From positions 1 to 62,542 of the forward strand of contig JABXHW010000028.1 in assembly GCA_013373425.1 (NCBI GenBank): a stretch of 62,542 nt of DNA, read 5' to 3'. A program made the position numbers and the translations under genes. Below the pieces are notes generated by a model. It did not search any database. It saw only the letters and a list, made by a program, of their open reading frames with translations, and had not been told where the DNA came from. This document shows positions 17,345 to 25,653 of the stretch, in pieces; the first letter of the stretch is position 1, and each line of letters starts with the position of its first letter. This DNA comes from Flavobacteriia bacterium. Lineage in GTDB: Bacteria > Bacteroidota > Bacteroidia > Flavobacteriales > Schleiferiaceae.

Positions 17345-17902
17345 CTAGAGCGTAGAAATGATTTCCTCAAGCTCTTCCGGAGAGATTCTGCGGACAACCG
17401 TCCAATGGCCCTCATCATCCTTTTCCTCTAAAAAGGCTTGATTATCCAACCAAGTGATTCGCTTGGCTCCTATGCTTTTTTGTACTTCTCCCAGTTGTAT
17501 GGAAAGTCCAAACTGTTCTATTTGTTCTTCGGTCATGTCACCAGCTACCACACTAAATTGCACGATGGTAGTATTCGAGGTGTCGCCGTTCCCATCGATC
17601 ATCCAAGAGTGAACCGAATATTCCCCTGGCTCGGTGGCGTAGTACGTTCTTCGTTCTCGCAACATCCTCGAACGATGGCCTTCTTCATAGGAGATTTGCG
17701 ATTGCTTACCGACCGTCCAACCAATCAGGCGATGTTCATCACTCGGGGCAAAATCCACATGCTCAAATGTGTCAGGGTCGCTCGTTGCGCTGTAGTCTAA
17801 TTTGATGAGCTCACCCATGTTGTAAACTTGTTCTTCCGAAGTGAAGCTGATGTCTTGGGCGAAGGCAGAAATAGGGAGGAAAAGGAGAAGTGCTTTTTTC
17901 AT
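17345..17902 (-). CDS. Exported small beta protein, BatD-like segment
   Basis: A 185-residue protein with a short signal peptide (MKKALLLFLPISAFAQ). Residues about 20-120 show QVYNMGELIKLDYS ... RERRTYYATEPGEYSVHSWMIDGNG ... IVQFSVVAG, a layout similar to the N-terminal Ig-like domains of the BatD aerotolerance proteins, in which a charged substrate-like strand is followed by a Y-x-x-x-x-x-G-x-Y core. There is no C-terminal membrane anchor, so this is not a full BatD. The C-terminal part ends with WTVVRRISPEELEEI, likely a helix. No function is claimed. It lies 29 bases downstream of the stop of the hydrolase gene on the same strand direction, so co-transcription is possible. Confidence 0.7.
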   Translation of the reverse strand: MKKALLLFLPISAFAQDISFTSEEQVYNMGELIKLDYSATSDPDTFEHVDFAPSDEHRLIGWTVGKQSQISYEEGHRSRMLRERRTYYATEPGEYSVHSWMIDGNGDTSNTTIVQFSVVAGDMTEEQIEQFGLSIQLGEVQKSIGAKRITWLDNQAFLEEKDDEGHWTVVRRISPEELEEIISTL

Positions 17903-17931
17903 GAGAGCGAATTTCTATCGAAAGTACGGAA

Positions 17932-18879
17932 TTAGAATCCGTGTTGTTCGAGCCACTCCAGTTTATCGCTCATGTAGTTGGGATGAACACTTCCATTGTA
18001 AACCATCCCGTGGCCAGTTTCATCATAGATCTGAATGGTGAACAAGGGCGAGTCGGGAATGAGTTCTACACTTCGCATGGCATCCACTCGTCGGTCTTCG
18101 CGCCCAAATTGGAAGAGCATCGGACATTCAATTTTCTCAAAGTCTCCGATTTGATTGAAGTGGATATCGGTCTGCACCGGACTAGCAGGCAGTGTGGTAG
18201 ATGCCGGTGGAAGATAGAGTTGAGCATGCTTGTCGCGAAGCACTTGAATAGAATCGACGATGGCTTGATCGATAACCCCCTCAGCCACACCCGAATAGTA
18301 GGTATCCCAAACACGCACCGTTCTTTTGTTGATGGCATCAGAATACCCTTGAATTTGCAAAAGTTGCTCGATGGCATACAGCTGATTGATCATGAACGAA
18401 TCCATGGGGCCGGATACTGAAATGCCGAAAGCTACTTCACCTGGAGCCATGGCCGCTACGTTGACGGAAAGCCTTCCTCCTTCGCTCAATCCGTGAATGC
18501 CAACGTGGTTACTGTTCACTCCCGGGTACGCCTTCAGGAATCGAATGAGGCGGATGTATTCCCGTGTCTTCTCTTCGAAAGATTGATAAGCGTAGTACGA
18601 CGAGCCCGTCGAAAGCCCCGTACCTGCCTTATCGCACACCAGTGCTACATATCCTGCTTCCGCGAACCGTCTCGCTTCCCAGAGGTAATTGTCCAAGCCC
18701 ACATTTCCGCCGCCTTGAATGCAAAGAATTCCTGTCATTCCACCTACAGCCGAATAATCCACTGGCTTCACAACAATCCCGAAGATGGTGTCGTGCTCCA
18801 TGGGGATGTATACGGAATCATAGGCGATGTCGTAGGCGAAGGATTGGAGGGAGAGGAGGAGGGGGAGGAGGTGTTTCAT
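17932..18879 (-). CDS. Secreted alpha/beta hydrolase (prolyl oligopeptidase/dienelactone hydrolase-like)
   Basis: The start at 18879 gives MKHLLPLLLSLQSFAYD, a signal peptide; the longer frame to 18942 adds an unlikely N-terminus. The 315-residue protein has the nucleophile elbow GIHGLSEGGRLS (GxSxG), an acid candidate in FGREDRRVD and a histidine in DETGHGMVYNG, which completes a Ser-Asp-His triad. An oxyanion-type segment GILCIQGGGNVGLD precedes them. Family members in Bacteroidota are esterases or peptidases acting in the periplasm or outside the cell; substrate specificity cannot be inferred. It is followed after 29 bases by the BatD-like exported protein. Confidence 0.85.
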   Translation of the reverse strand: MKHLLPLLLSLQSFAYDIAYDSVYIPMEHDTIFGIVVKPVDYSAVGGMTGILCIQGGGNVGLDNYLWEARRFAEAGYVALVCDKAGTGLSTGSSYYAYQSFEEKTREYIRLIRFLKAYPGVNSNHVGIHGLSEGGRLSVNVAAMAPGEVAFGISVSGPMDSFMINQLYAIEQLLQIQGYSDAINKRTVRVWDTYYSGVAEGVIDQAIVDSIQVLRDKHAQLYLPPASTTLPASPVQTDIHFNQIGDFEKIECPMLFQFGREDRRVDAMRSVELIPDSPLFTIQIYDETGHGMVYNGSVHPNYMSDKLEWLEQHGF

Positions 18880-18919
18880 TTGAATTCTGATTTGCCAGAG
18901 TACAGCAAAAATTATCCCA

Positions 18920-20080
18920 TCATTTATCTTCCAGCAGATCATCCATTAACCAGTCTCCAATTGTACCAATTTCACTTATCAAAGAGTCAATTTCAGTTGG
19001 ATATCTATCTTGAAGAGAGATGTTGCAAATATTACAAGAGAGATACAAGTTGTAAGGATGATGGATGTCAACAACTCCAAGATTTTGGGAATTCCAGTTC
19101 TGAGATATCCTGTGACCTATGTGAATATTCTTAGAGCTAAGTTCGCTGAATCGCACGTGATTACACTTTTCACCAGGACATCTCATGTGCTTTGAGCATG
19201 CATAATCAATGAGTGCTTTTCGTTTGGATGTGTCTCCTTTAATTTTTGTGTAAGACCAACCCAAACGCAATGATTCGGGAAGTTGCGGGCGAATGCGAAT
19301 CTCTGTAGGCGACCTAAAGGTTTCAATTAGGTTGTTGAGGTGTTTGATGGCTTCATCCTTACTTATTAATTGAAGTTGGATTGGCTTGTGAGGGTGATCT
19401 TGATTGCCGACGACTTTTGCTGCGCCGGTCATATAAATCCACTCGTTATTCTTTTCGAACTCAACAGGATATTTAAACCATTGAGTAATGATATAGATCA
19501 ATGGAGTTTTAATACCATTAGAAAGCTGCTCAGCGAATCTGTACTCCATCATTCCTGCTGAGTTGTTTGGAGTCGCATAAGTGAAGATTCCCATTTCACT
19601 TAGAGAGTCTTCCTCATACACCCCGCCTGTTTTATGTCTGAATCCTTTTGTGATTTTTGTGCCAAATGATTTTACTAGGCCTTTCGCATAGCCACTCTGA
19701 TAAAGGCCAGACCCAGAGTTTCCCATCCCATTTGGGATTTGATTAAGCTGGAAATGTCCTCCTGATTTGGTCAGAGCTTGCACATCGTAAGGATCTAGTT
19801 GATCAGCTTTCATATTCCAAGCATCAGCAAAAGAAACAGGAGTTGAGGCAAAAGCTGATATCAATGCTTTTTGACCTTCCAGATGTTTTATAAAGGTGTT
19901 GCGAAAAGCATTGAAATCCGAATACATATTACGTAAGGACTTTTTGAAATCGTCTGAACTTATCGAATATTCTTTCGTTCGTCCGTCGTTACTTTTCTGA
20001 GAGAACTTGTATATATTCTTAGGGATTAGGGATTTACAGTTATTGAGAGTTTCCTCAAAAACGGTATTGAGAGTAGGCAT
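18920..20080 (-). CDS. HNH-like nuclease-domain protein
   Basis: The protein has 386 residues and no signal peptide. The C-terminal 100 residues hold a zinc-supported HNH-like site: cysteines at about 295, 301 and 306 (YACSKHMRCPGEKC), HIGHRISQNW with His320 and His323, then YNLYLSCNICNISLQDRYP with Asn344, Cys349 and Cys352. The order Cys-Cys...H-x-x-H...N...C-x-x-C fits McrA-like HNH enzymes, in which the first histidines activate water and hold the metal. The N-terminal 280 residues are not recognised and may recognise DNA or a partner. The gene is isolated among metabolic or envelope genes, is visibly AT-richer than they are, and lies about 3 kb from the accessory island, so it may be a restriction-like or conflict gene. 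Function is inferred from the motif only. Confidence 0.65.
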   Translation of the reverse strand: MPTLNTVFEETLNNCKSLIPKNIYKFSQKSNDGRTKEYSISSDDFKKSLRNMYSDFNAFRNTFIKHLEGQKALISAFASTPVSFADAWNMKADQLDPYDVQALTKSGGHFQLNQIPNGMGNSGSGLYQSGYAKGLVKSFGTKITKGFRHKTGGVYEEDSLSEMGIFTYATPNNSAGMMEYRFAEQLSNGIKTPLIYIITQWFKYPVEFEKNNEWIYMTGAAKVVGNQDHPHKPIQLQLISKDEAIKHLNNLIETFRSPTEIRIRPQLPESLRLGWSYTKIKGDTSKRKALIDYACSKHMRCPGEKCNHVRFSELSSKNIHIGHRISQNWNSQNLGVVDIHHPYNLYLSCNICNISLQDRYPTEIDSLISEIGTIGDWLMDDLLEDK

Positions 20081-20178
20081 GTAGGTCTGTAATTAAGGCC
20101 GTTCGGTGGTCAAACTTAAGAGGCCGTGGTCTACTGTGAAGCTACTGAAAATGAAACTCAGATCAAATTCACGCCATC

Positions 20179-20643
20179 CTACCTCGAAACAATCTCACTC
20201 AAGATCAGCGTAAGCTTAATCTTGTGGAACCCGTCGAAATCTCCTGCTGGGATGCCGTCGTATTCGAGGAAGCCGTAGCCGTAGGAGAGGACGAGTAGGT
20301 TGTAGGAGATAGAAACCATGGGGTAAACGGCATAGCCGAGGTCGCGGTCGGTTTCGTCCATGAGGTACATTTCGCCACCGAAGCCAACGTAGATGTTGGA
20401 AAGATGTCCTCCGGCGGGAATGAGATCGTCGGTTACCGCAAATCCCAGGTCCATTCCCATAGATAAGAACTCATCGGAAATGCCCATTTGAAAATCCATG
20501 AGGAAATCAGCGCTCCCCATCCCGATGCCAAAGGTGTAGGATTCGAGCGTCGGAGAATATGAAGCCGATAAGGAATAGGCTTGAGCATTTGATTGAAAAG
20601 ATAGGAGAGCGAAAGAGGCGATAATTAGAAACTGGCCTTTCAT
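20179..20643 (-). CDS. Small exported beta-barrel-like protein
   Basis: A 154-residue protein with a signal peptide cleaved near SFQSNAQA. The mature part consists of glycine- and aromatic-rich strands (YTFGIGMGSADFLMDFQMG, SNIYVGFGGEMYLM, ISYNLLVLSYGYGFLEYDG), enough for a small outer-membrane barrel of about eight strands or a lipocalin-like fold. No named family is recognised. The gene is alone on the minus strand; 98 and 115 bases separate it from its neighbours and no terminator is apparent. Confidence 0.7.
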   Translation of the reverse strand: MKGQFLIIASFALLSFQSNAQAYSLSASYSPTLESYTFGIGMGSADFLMDFQMGISDEFLSMGMDLGFAVTDDLIPAGGHLSNIYVGFGGEMYLMDETDRDLGYAVYPMVSISYNLLVLSYGYGFLEYDGIPAGDFDGFHKIKLTLILSEIVSR

Positions 20644-20758
20644 GATACTCGGATTAGGTTAGCGGTTAAAGCTAAAATACTGAAATCCTGCGTTAAAGAT
20701 GAGGTGCACAGAAGGCCATCCCTTTTTAATCTACTACCTTTAAGGAAAATACACCTAA

Positions 20759-21490
20759 ATGACCAACAACCTCAACCTTGCAGTGCTCATCGATGGCGAT
20801 AATATCCCTTCGCGCAACGTCAAGGAAATGATGCAAGAGATTGCCAAATACGGCAACCCTACGATAAAGCGTATTTATGGCGACTGGACCAGACCTGGTC
20901 TCAACAAATGGAAGAGCTTATTGCTCGAAAATGCCATTACCCCCGTTCAACAATACGCCTATACTTCTGGTAAGAACGCAACCGATTCGGCGATGATCAT
21001 CGATGCAATGGATATTTTATACAGTGAGCATGCGGATGGCTTTTGTTTGGTGTCCAGCGACAGCGATTTTACTCGTTTGGCCACTCGACTTCGAGAGGCG
21101 GGTAAGCTCGTGATTGGCATAGGTGAGAAGAAAACTCCAAATCCATTTATCGTAGCATGTGATAAGTTCGTCTATGTTGAAATCCTTCGAGACGCCTCTA
21201 ACGAGAAAGTCGAGAAGAAGGAGAAGGATAAATCCGATGTGGATGTGATTACTAATAAAGAAATCAATCTTATTCGCTCATCTATTAATGCACTGTCTGA
21301 CGACGATGGTTGGGCTTTCCTAGGAGACGTAGGGAGCTTGATTCAGAAAAAGCAACCCAATTTCGACTCTCGTAATTATGGATACGAAAAACTCACCCCA
21401 ATGATTAAAGCAACGGGTAAGTTTGATATCGACTCACGTGAGTCGAGTTCTAAAAGCAAGTACAAACTCATCTACGTTAAGAATAAATAA
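20759..21490 (+). CDS. NYN-domain (PIN-like) ribonuclease with C-terminal LOTUS/OST-HTH domain
   Basis: A 243-residue cytoplasmic protein. Residues 5-150 are a NYN/LabA-like domain: LAVLIDGDNIP (Asp12, Asp14), YGDWTRPG, NATDSAMIIDAMD and FCLVSSDSDFTRLA supply the cluster of acidic residues that binds metal in PIN-type nucleases. A lysine-rich linker (KVEKKEKDKSD) leads to residues about 175-240, where SSINALSDDDGWAFLGDVGSLIQKK-type sequence fits the winged-helix OST-HTH/LOTUS fold known to bind RNA (including G-quadruplex RNA in some proteins). The architecture suggests an RNA-processing or decay enzyme. It precedes the thioredoxin-fold protein by 15 bases, and co-transcription is likely although the roles are not obviously related. 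Confidence 0.9.
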   Translation: MTNNLNLAVLIDGDNIPSRNVKEMMQEIAKYGNPTIKRIYGDWTRPGLNKWKSLLLENAITPVQQYAYTSGKNATDSAMIIDAMDILYSEHADGFCLVSSDSDFTRLATRLREAGKLVIGIGEKKTPNPFIVACDKFVYVEILRDASNEKVEKKEKDKSDVDVITNKEINLIRSSINALSDDDGWAFLGDVGSLIQKKQPNFDSRNYGYEKLTPMIKATGKFDIDSRESSSKSKYKLIYVKNK

Positions 21491-21505
21491 CTCCTCATTC
21501 TCTCT

Positions 21506-22756
21506 ATGATGAAATTTCTCCTATTTTCTACTTTGCTGGTGCTGAGCCTCTCGCTTCAGGCTAGCGACACGCTTCAGTTTTTTCAAGGTACCTACGACGA
21601 GGCCATGGCTGAATCTGAGGCCACAAGCAAACCACTCTTGCTCTATTTTCATTTTGATGGTTGCGGTGCTTGTGTGAAGATGGAGAAGGAAGTCTTTACA
21701 GACCCTTCCGTTAAGGCCTACTACAATTCAGCTTATGTGATAAAGGACATCAACACGCTAATCGGTGAAGGTCGTGATGTAAAAGAGAAATACGGTGTTA
21801 CGCTTCAACCCACCTTTAAATTCTTGAATTCCCAAGGAGAGGTGGTGCACCAATTGGTAGGGGTGTTCTCACCAGAAGATTTTGTTCGTGCGGGAAAGGT
21901 AGCCGCAGAGGAAGACCAAGCCTTGATGGCGTTGGCGACTGAATACGAAGCAGGGAATCGAGAGAGCGAATTTCTTTTCAATTATTGCCGTGCGCTCCGC
22001 GACGCTTATACCTTGGACTCAGCGGTGATAGAAGACTACATTGCCTCGTTGTCCGCGGCCGAATTGAATTCGGAGAAGTCATCCGTTTTCATTTTTGAAT
22101 ACTCTTTCATTGAGCATACTCCTGTATTTGGCTTTGATAGTCCGGCGTTACAAGCCCTCATCCGGAATCAGGAATTGGTTTACGATTCTTACGATTCAAC
22201 ACAGGTAGCCAACCGGATCATGTTATCTCTCATCTTTGATGTGAAACGTGCTATCAGTCGAAATGATAGAGCGCACATCAATGGAATCCTCGACTATTTC
22301 AAAACCAATCCACCTCAATCTTCCTTCCTAATGTTTGAGGAATTGGACGGTCGAGCTACCCTATACATGACGGTTGAAAACCTGGTAGCCACCACTGAGT
22401 TAGAGGCGGCCATCGCTTTCAATAATGAAGCTGAAATCGAATCGATAATAGCCGATCGCCTAGGCGACCCTGCCAACGCAGAAACAGATATCCTCAACGA
22501 ATTCGCCTACTACGTCTACCGCTATAGCGAAGATGAAGCCCTCCTCAACCGCGCCATCGCCTGGAGCGAGTTGGCCGTCCAAAAATCTCCTGGCTACATA
22601 GAACTCACCACCTACGCTCAACTCCTCCACAAACTCGACCGCAACCGAGAGGCTTTGGAGGTGATTAACGAGGCCATTGCTAAGGGAAAGGATGAGGGGT
22701 ATGGTGTTAGCAGAGAAGAGTATTTGAAGGAGCAGATAATGGAGGGGATTGATTAG
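21506..22756 (+). CDS. Exported thioredoxin-fold protein with TPR-like C-terminal half
   Basis: A 416-residue protein with a signal peptide (MMKFLLFSTLLVLSLSLQAS). Residues about 24-130 are a thioredoxin fold of the DUF255/thioredoxin_7 kind with HFDGCGACVKME, giving an active-site pair Cys53-Gly-Ala-Cys56, followed by GVTLQPTFKFL with the cis-proline (QP). The C-terminal half is helical with TPR-like spacing (SELAVQKSPGYIELTTYAQLLHKLDRNREAL-type pattern). It is probably a periplasmic thiol oxidoreductase with a protein-binding domain. The start could equally be the second Met. A degenerate period-7 tract begins immediately after the stop. Confidence 0.85.
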   Translation: MMKFLLFSTLLVLSLSLQASDTLQFFQGTYDEAMAESEATSKPLLLYFHFDGCGACVKMEKEVFTDPSVKAYYNSAYVIKDINTLIGEGRDVKEKYGVTLQPTFKFLNSQGEVVHQLVGVFSPEDFVRAGKVAAEEDQALMALATEYEAGNRESEFLFNYCRALRDAYTLDSAVIEDYIASLSAAELNSEKSSVFIFEYSFIEHTPVFGFDSPALQALIRNQELVYDSYDSTQVANRIMLSLIFDVKRAISRNDRAHINGILDYFKTNPPQSSFLMFEELDGRATLYMTVENLVATTELEAAIAFNNEAEIESIIADRLGDPANAETDILNEFAYYVYRYSEDEALLNRAIAWSELAVQKSPGYIELTTYAQLLHKLDRNREALEVINEAIAKGKDEGYGVSREEYLKEQIMEGID

Positions 22757-22840
22757 TACTGGGTACTGGGTACGGATACTAGGTGACAAGCTCACTAGGT
22801 TACATTTCACCACATACTGATACTGGATACCAGATACTGG
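22757..22840. repeat. Degenerate 7-bp-period intergenic tract
   Basis: Directly after the stop codon come TACTGGG, TACTGGG, TACGGAT, ACTAGGT, then weaker units and again CATACTG, ATACTGG, ATACCAG, ATACTGG, all on a 7-base grid. CTAGGTGA and TCACTAG near 22780-22797 are inverted. The tract lies between convergent genes and could act in the 3' end of transcripts; no U-rich terminator is seen. Confidence 0.7.
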
Positions 22841-22916
22841 GGGCTACCTGCGCCTTAGCTCTCCTGGGTACCTATCTTCTGTTCTCTAACTGGTGATGTT
22901 CTCATCCTCATAAGCT

Positions 22917-23675
22917 TCACACATTTCGAGTGTATCTACATCTTGGATAGCTGGAGCATCCCATAAACTCTCCATGTTTGCCGAATCTTTTGACAAGTTC
23001 TGATCCACAACTTGGGCAATTGAATTCGTTTGAACTCTGGGTCATTTTTCTCGATTCGATATGTTCTTTATGTAGCCTGACGGAGGTGGCGTTGGATGAC
23101 TTGTCGGCTTCTATTAGTCCATTCACTAAACGAGCAACCTGCTGTTCCGATAGGGCTTTTTCACGATAAAGCTTGAGATGGCGTCGGATATTGCGGATGT
23201 ATACCAATTCAGATTGTGTGTCGATTTTCTTCAATTTGGCATTACCTGCAAATACAACTATTGGGTGATAGGTTGCAGATGAAAACTCTCGTCCTAGACT
23301 TTTCATAGCACGGACGTGGGCGTTGTTCTGCCACACGGGATTATAGATTTTGAACTTTTTCCTCCCTAAGGTCTGCGTCCAATATTTATATCGGTCACTC
23401 CCAAATAGCCACCCATTGTAGTTCTTGGTTTCGATGATGAAGATGCCGAACTGTGAAATGATGACATGATCTATCTGTGAGTACCTTCCTCCGTTTCCAA
23501 TCAGTACGTCATTAAATATCTTGTATTTCCTCCTCGGTAGTCTCTTAAGTATTCTCTGCACCTTGAGCTCGCCTAATTTACCCTTTGCAACAGCTCTCGC
23601 CCGTTTGATGCCAGGCTTGAGGTAGACGAAGAGAGTGCCTATTATGAGTAGAGATATTATGAAGGGAAATTGCAA
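22917..23675 (-). CDS. NERD-domain protein with C-terminal topoisomerase-type zinc ribbon
   Basis: A 252-residue protein starting at a TTG (the only start in reach; it lies 9 bases after the upstream stop). Residues 4-20 form a membrane anchor. The NERD (nuclease-related) domain covers about 30-150: [45 protein letters not shown], with the Glu-Asp-Glu-x-Lys arrangement of restriction-like nucleases (GE, QIDH, ETK). The last 34 residues, [20 protein letters not shown] and CSSYPRC, match the zf-C4_Topoisom zinc ribbon that binds single-stranded DNA in topoisomerase I. It is the last gene of a three-gene minus-strand cluster with 9- and 11-base spacers. Role in defence or mobile element handling is inference. 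Confidence 0.88.
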   Translation of the reverse strand: MQFPFIISLLIIGTLFVYLKPGIKRARAVAKGKLGELKVQRILKRLPRRKYKIFNDVLIGNGGRYSQIDHVIISQFGIFIIETKNYNGWLFGSDRYKYWTQTLGRKKFKIYNPVWQNNAHVRAMKSLGREFSSATYHPIVVFAGNAKLKKIDTQSELVYIRNIRRHLKLYREKALSEQQVARLVNGLIEADKSSNATSVRLHKEHIESRKMTQSSNEFNCPSCGSELVKRFGKHGEFMGCSSYPRCRYTRNV

Positions 23676-23684
23676 GGGGAGGGC

Positions 23685-24209
23685 TTAATGCGATTCGAAC
23701 GAGTTGTAGAATGATCTTGTCTCTACACTCAGCAGGATTTCTGTGAGATAGCGTTCGTGTGAACTAGAAATTGGTAAGAATTTAACTTTCCAAGAACGAA
23801 CGAGTTCCTGAGCGGTATCCCAATCTCCGTTCTCATTATAGGGTCTGCTCTCGGGATACTTTCTAACGATCTCAATTAAACTTGTCACCTGCTTTTTCGA
23901 GCCAAACCAATGCGCCTTCGACCGCTTGAGCATGCCTCTGGAAAGCCCTACATACATTACTCGTCCATCTTGGTGAAAGGAATATACTCCAGGTGTGTCT
24001 CGAACACATGAGGCTTCTTTTATTTGACCATTCAGGTGAAGTACTCTGGCTGTGTTATTCACAAGCACTCTGTTCTTGGATGAGGTCGAATCGAAAAGTT
24101 CATCATGTTCATAGAACGGCTGCTTTTCCCAACGGTCCAGGTGTTCGAGGCATTTCGCAGTCAAACTCTCTCGATTGGGAATCTGTTCTTTTTTAAAGTT
24201 AGATACCAT
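23685..24209 (-). CDS. GIY-YIG-like nuclease-domain protein
   Basis: The 174-residue protein contains a GIY-YIG-type core: TPGVYSFHQDGRVMYVGLSR gives G-V-Y (74-76) and Y-V-G (86-88), then Arg96 in LKRSKAHW as the catalytic arginine, a glutamate in HERYLTEILL (Glu152 or Glu157) and Asn169 near the end. That order of conserved residues is the one expected for the family, although spacing before the first motif is longer than in minimal domains. The N-terminal 65 residues are charged and unrecognised. The gene is the middle one of the three-gene cluster, and a purine-rich AAAAGGAGG lies unusually close (2 bases) before the ATG. Likely a DNA endonuclease. Confidence 0.75.
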   Translation of the reverse strand: MVSNFKKEQIPNRESLTAKCLEHLDRWEKQPFYEHDELFDSTSSKNRVLVNNTARVLHLNGQIKEASCVRDTPGVYSFHQDGRVMYVGLSRGMLKRSKAHWFGSKKQVTSLIEIVRKYPESRPYNENGDWDTAQELVRSWKVKFLPISSSHERYLTEILLSVETRSFYNSFESH

Positions 24210-24220
24210 CGCCTCCTTTT

Positions 24221-24790
24221 TTATAACCAGTTCTCTCGCTTAGCGACGCACAACAAGTGCTCTATCATATACGGTTCATACTGTTGTAGGAATGTGGGAA
24301 ATGCACTTCTAGAGACATGTCGTCTGCCTCGAAGCTCCATAGGGCTAATTAGTCCTTGATCTCTTAGAATATTCGCACCTCCACGTGCTCCGGTTTGCAG
24401 ATAAACGTTTCGCGGATGCCAGTCTCTATGCAGGGCAATTCGCAGTGCAGTATCATAGCTCCATAACGGGCCTAGCCTTTCGATTCTTCCGGCTACCTCA
24501 TTAGTGATGTCCATTATATCCTCGAACGATTGTGCTCTTTCAAGACGCTGAAATATTTCAGTTTCAAGTAATGCCTCTGCACCTTCTCTACATTTATCGT
24601 GTCCAATTCTATGTTGATGACCATCGAATCCCGTCGCAGCAAAGGAACAATTAGAGGAGTTAAGTGGAATTCGACCTCTTGCAGCATTGTCTACTGCTTC
24701 ACGAAAGCTGAGGTTCTGATAATAAGCTCTTAAAGCGTCATAGTGCCTTTGTGCTTGAGGGAGGTATGAAAGTATGGCTTGGGTGTTCAT
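24221..24790 (-). CDS. Uncharacterised protein of the nuclease cluster
   Basis: A 189-residue protein; ATG at 24790 is preferred to an upstream TTG at 24808. It is soluble and mainly helical. Residues about 60-160 have GFDGHQHRIGHDKCREGAE, IERLGPLWSYDTALRIAL, HPRNVYLQTGARGGA, a helix-turn pattern reminiscent of DNA-binding helix-hairpin-helix proteins, with an arginine/glycine turn (TGARGGA). I recall related uncharacterised bacterial proteins with GPLTxYDTAxRI and YLHAGTRxGA, but no function. It is the first gene of the cluster (with GIY-YIG-like and NERD-zinc ribbon genes downstream, spacers of 11 and 9 bases), so a role with DNA is plausible. Confidence 0.68.
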   Translation of the reverse strand: MNTQAILSYLPQAQRHYDALRAYYQNLSFREAVDNAARGRIPLNSSNCSFAATGFDGHQHRIGHDKCREGAEALLETEIFQRLERAQSFEDIMDITNEVAGRIERLGPLWSYDTALRIALHRDWHPRNVYLQTGARGGANILRDQGLISPMELRGRRHVSRSAFPTFLQQYEPYMIEHLLCVAKRENWL

Positions 24791-24932
24791 GGTTTTATAA
24801 CTGAGCAAGGATTGTTTCTCATAGTTGAGGAAGTTTAAGTTAAATGTAACAAGTGTGAAGGCTTCAGTTGTCTTGAGCGAAAAGAAACTTCTTGAGAACG
24901 GATGATTGGTAGAGGAACATAGAGGTCTGTTG

Positions 24933-25622
24933 CTAGAGAGTGGAATAGTTGATGTTAGAGCTATGAGAATTGAGGCTTTTGAGATATGATGTTACCATTT
25001 CATTTGCCATTTCTTCTATATCCTCTTCGTTATTAATTTGGGTACGTTTATTTATCTTTCTACGACGATTAAAGTAGAGAAAAGGGGTTGCTTCAATAAT
25101 TCCCTCTTTCATTTGGGGGATGATTTTATCGTACATGAGTTCAAGAAAGATTCTCCTTTGCGCATTGTTCTCTTCTATTCCGAGAAGGTGAGATAATTCT
25201 AACCCAAAATTAAACTTCGATAAATGGTGAAGTTTTGCAGCAGCCAGAGGAGCGAATTCAGCAAGTTCCTTTGAAATTGAAAGGAGGTCTGAGGCTGTGA
25301 GGTTTTTATCTAGCCTCTCTCTAATGGCTCCTAGTAGTCTCTCTTTTAAGTCATGTATTTCTTCAGGGTCATTACTTATATTGAAATATATATTGTGATC
25401 TTCTTGCAAAATTTCTTGAGTCCTTTTGAGAGAGGTGTCCAGGTTTTGGACTAAACTAGCTTCTCTCTTGAGTTGGTCAAAAACAATGTAAAGTGTGTAA
25501 GTGGCTTGGTTCTTTGTCCTTCTCTTTAGGAAGTAATTCTCTAGGGTCTTATTTAATTGACCAGTAAAAAATCCTAGGATTAATGTAGCTATTGGGATTA
25601 GGGCGATAAGAATTTCTTCCAT
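24933..25622 (-). CDS. Membrane-anchored helical protein, partner of the SEFIR gene
   Basis: The start at 25622 (MEEILIALIPIATLILGFF) is preferred to 25685 because the latter reads back into the SEFIR gene and because it gives an N-terminal transmembrane segment at residues 4-21. The remaining 208 residues are charged, helical and likely cytoplasmic, with coiled-coil-like stretches (KNQATYTLYIVFDQLKREAS, DLKERLLGAIRERLDK). No catalytic motif is seen. The gene follows the SEFIR-domain gene with a 31-base gap on the same strand. A two-gene unit of a TIR-like sensor or effector plus a membrane protein is a layout seen in abortive-infection systems; that reading is inference. Confidence 0.68.
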   Translation of the reverse strand: MEEILIALIPIATLILGFFTGQLNKTLENYFLKRRTKNQATYTLYIVFDQLKREASLVQNLDTSLKRTQEILQEDHNIYFNISNDPEEIHDLKERLLGAIRERLDKNLTASDLLSISKELAEFAPLAAAKLHHLSKFNFGLELSHLLGIEENNAQRRIFLELMYDKIIPQMKEGIIEATPFLYFNRRRKINKRTQINNEEDIEEMANEMVTSYLKSLNSHSSNINYSTL

Positions 25623-25653
25623 AAAATTCACTGTTTGATTTTGGCGAGGTGAT

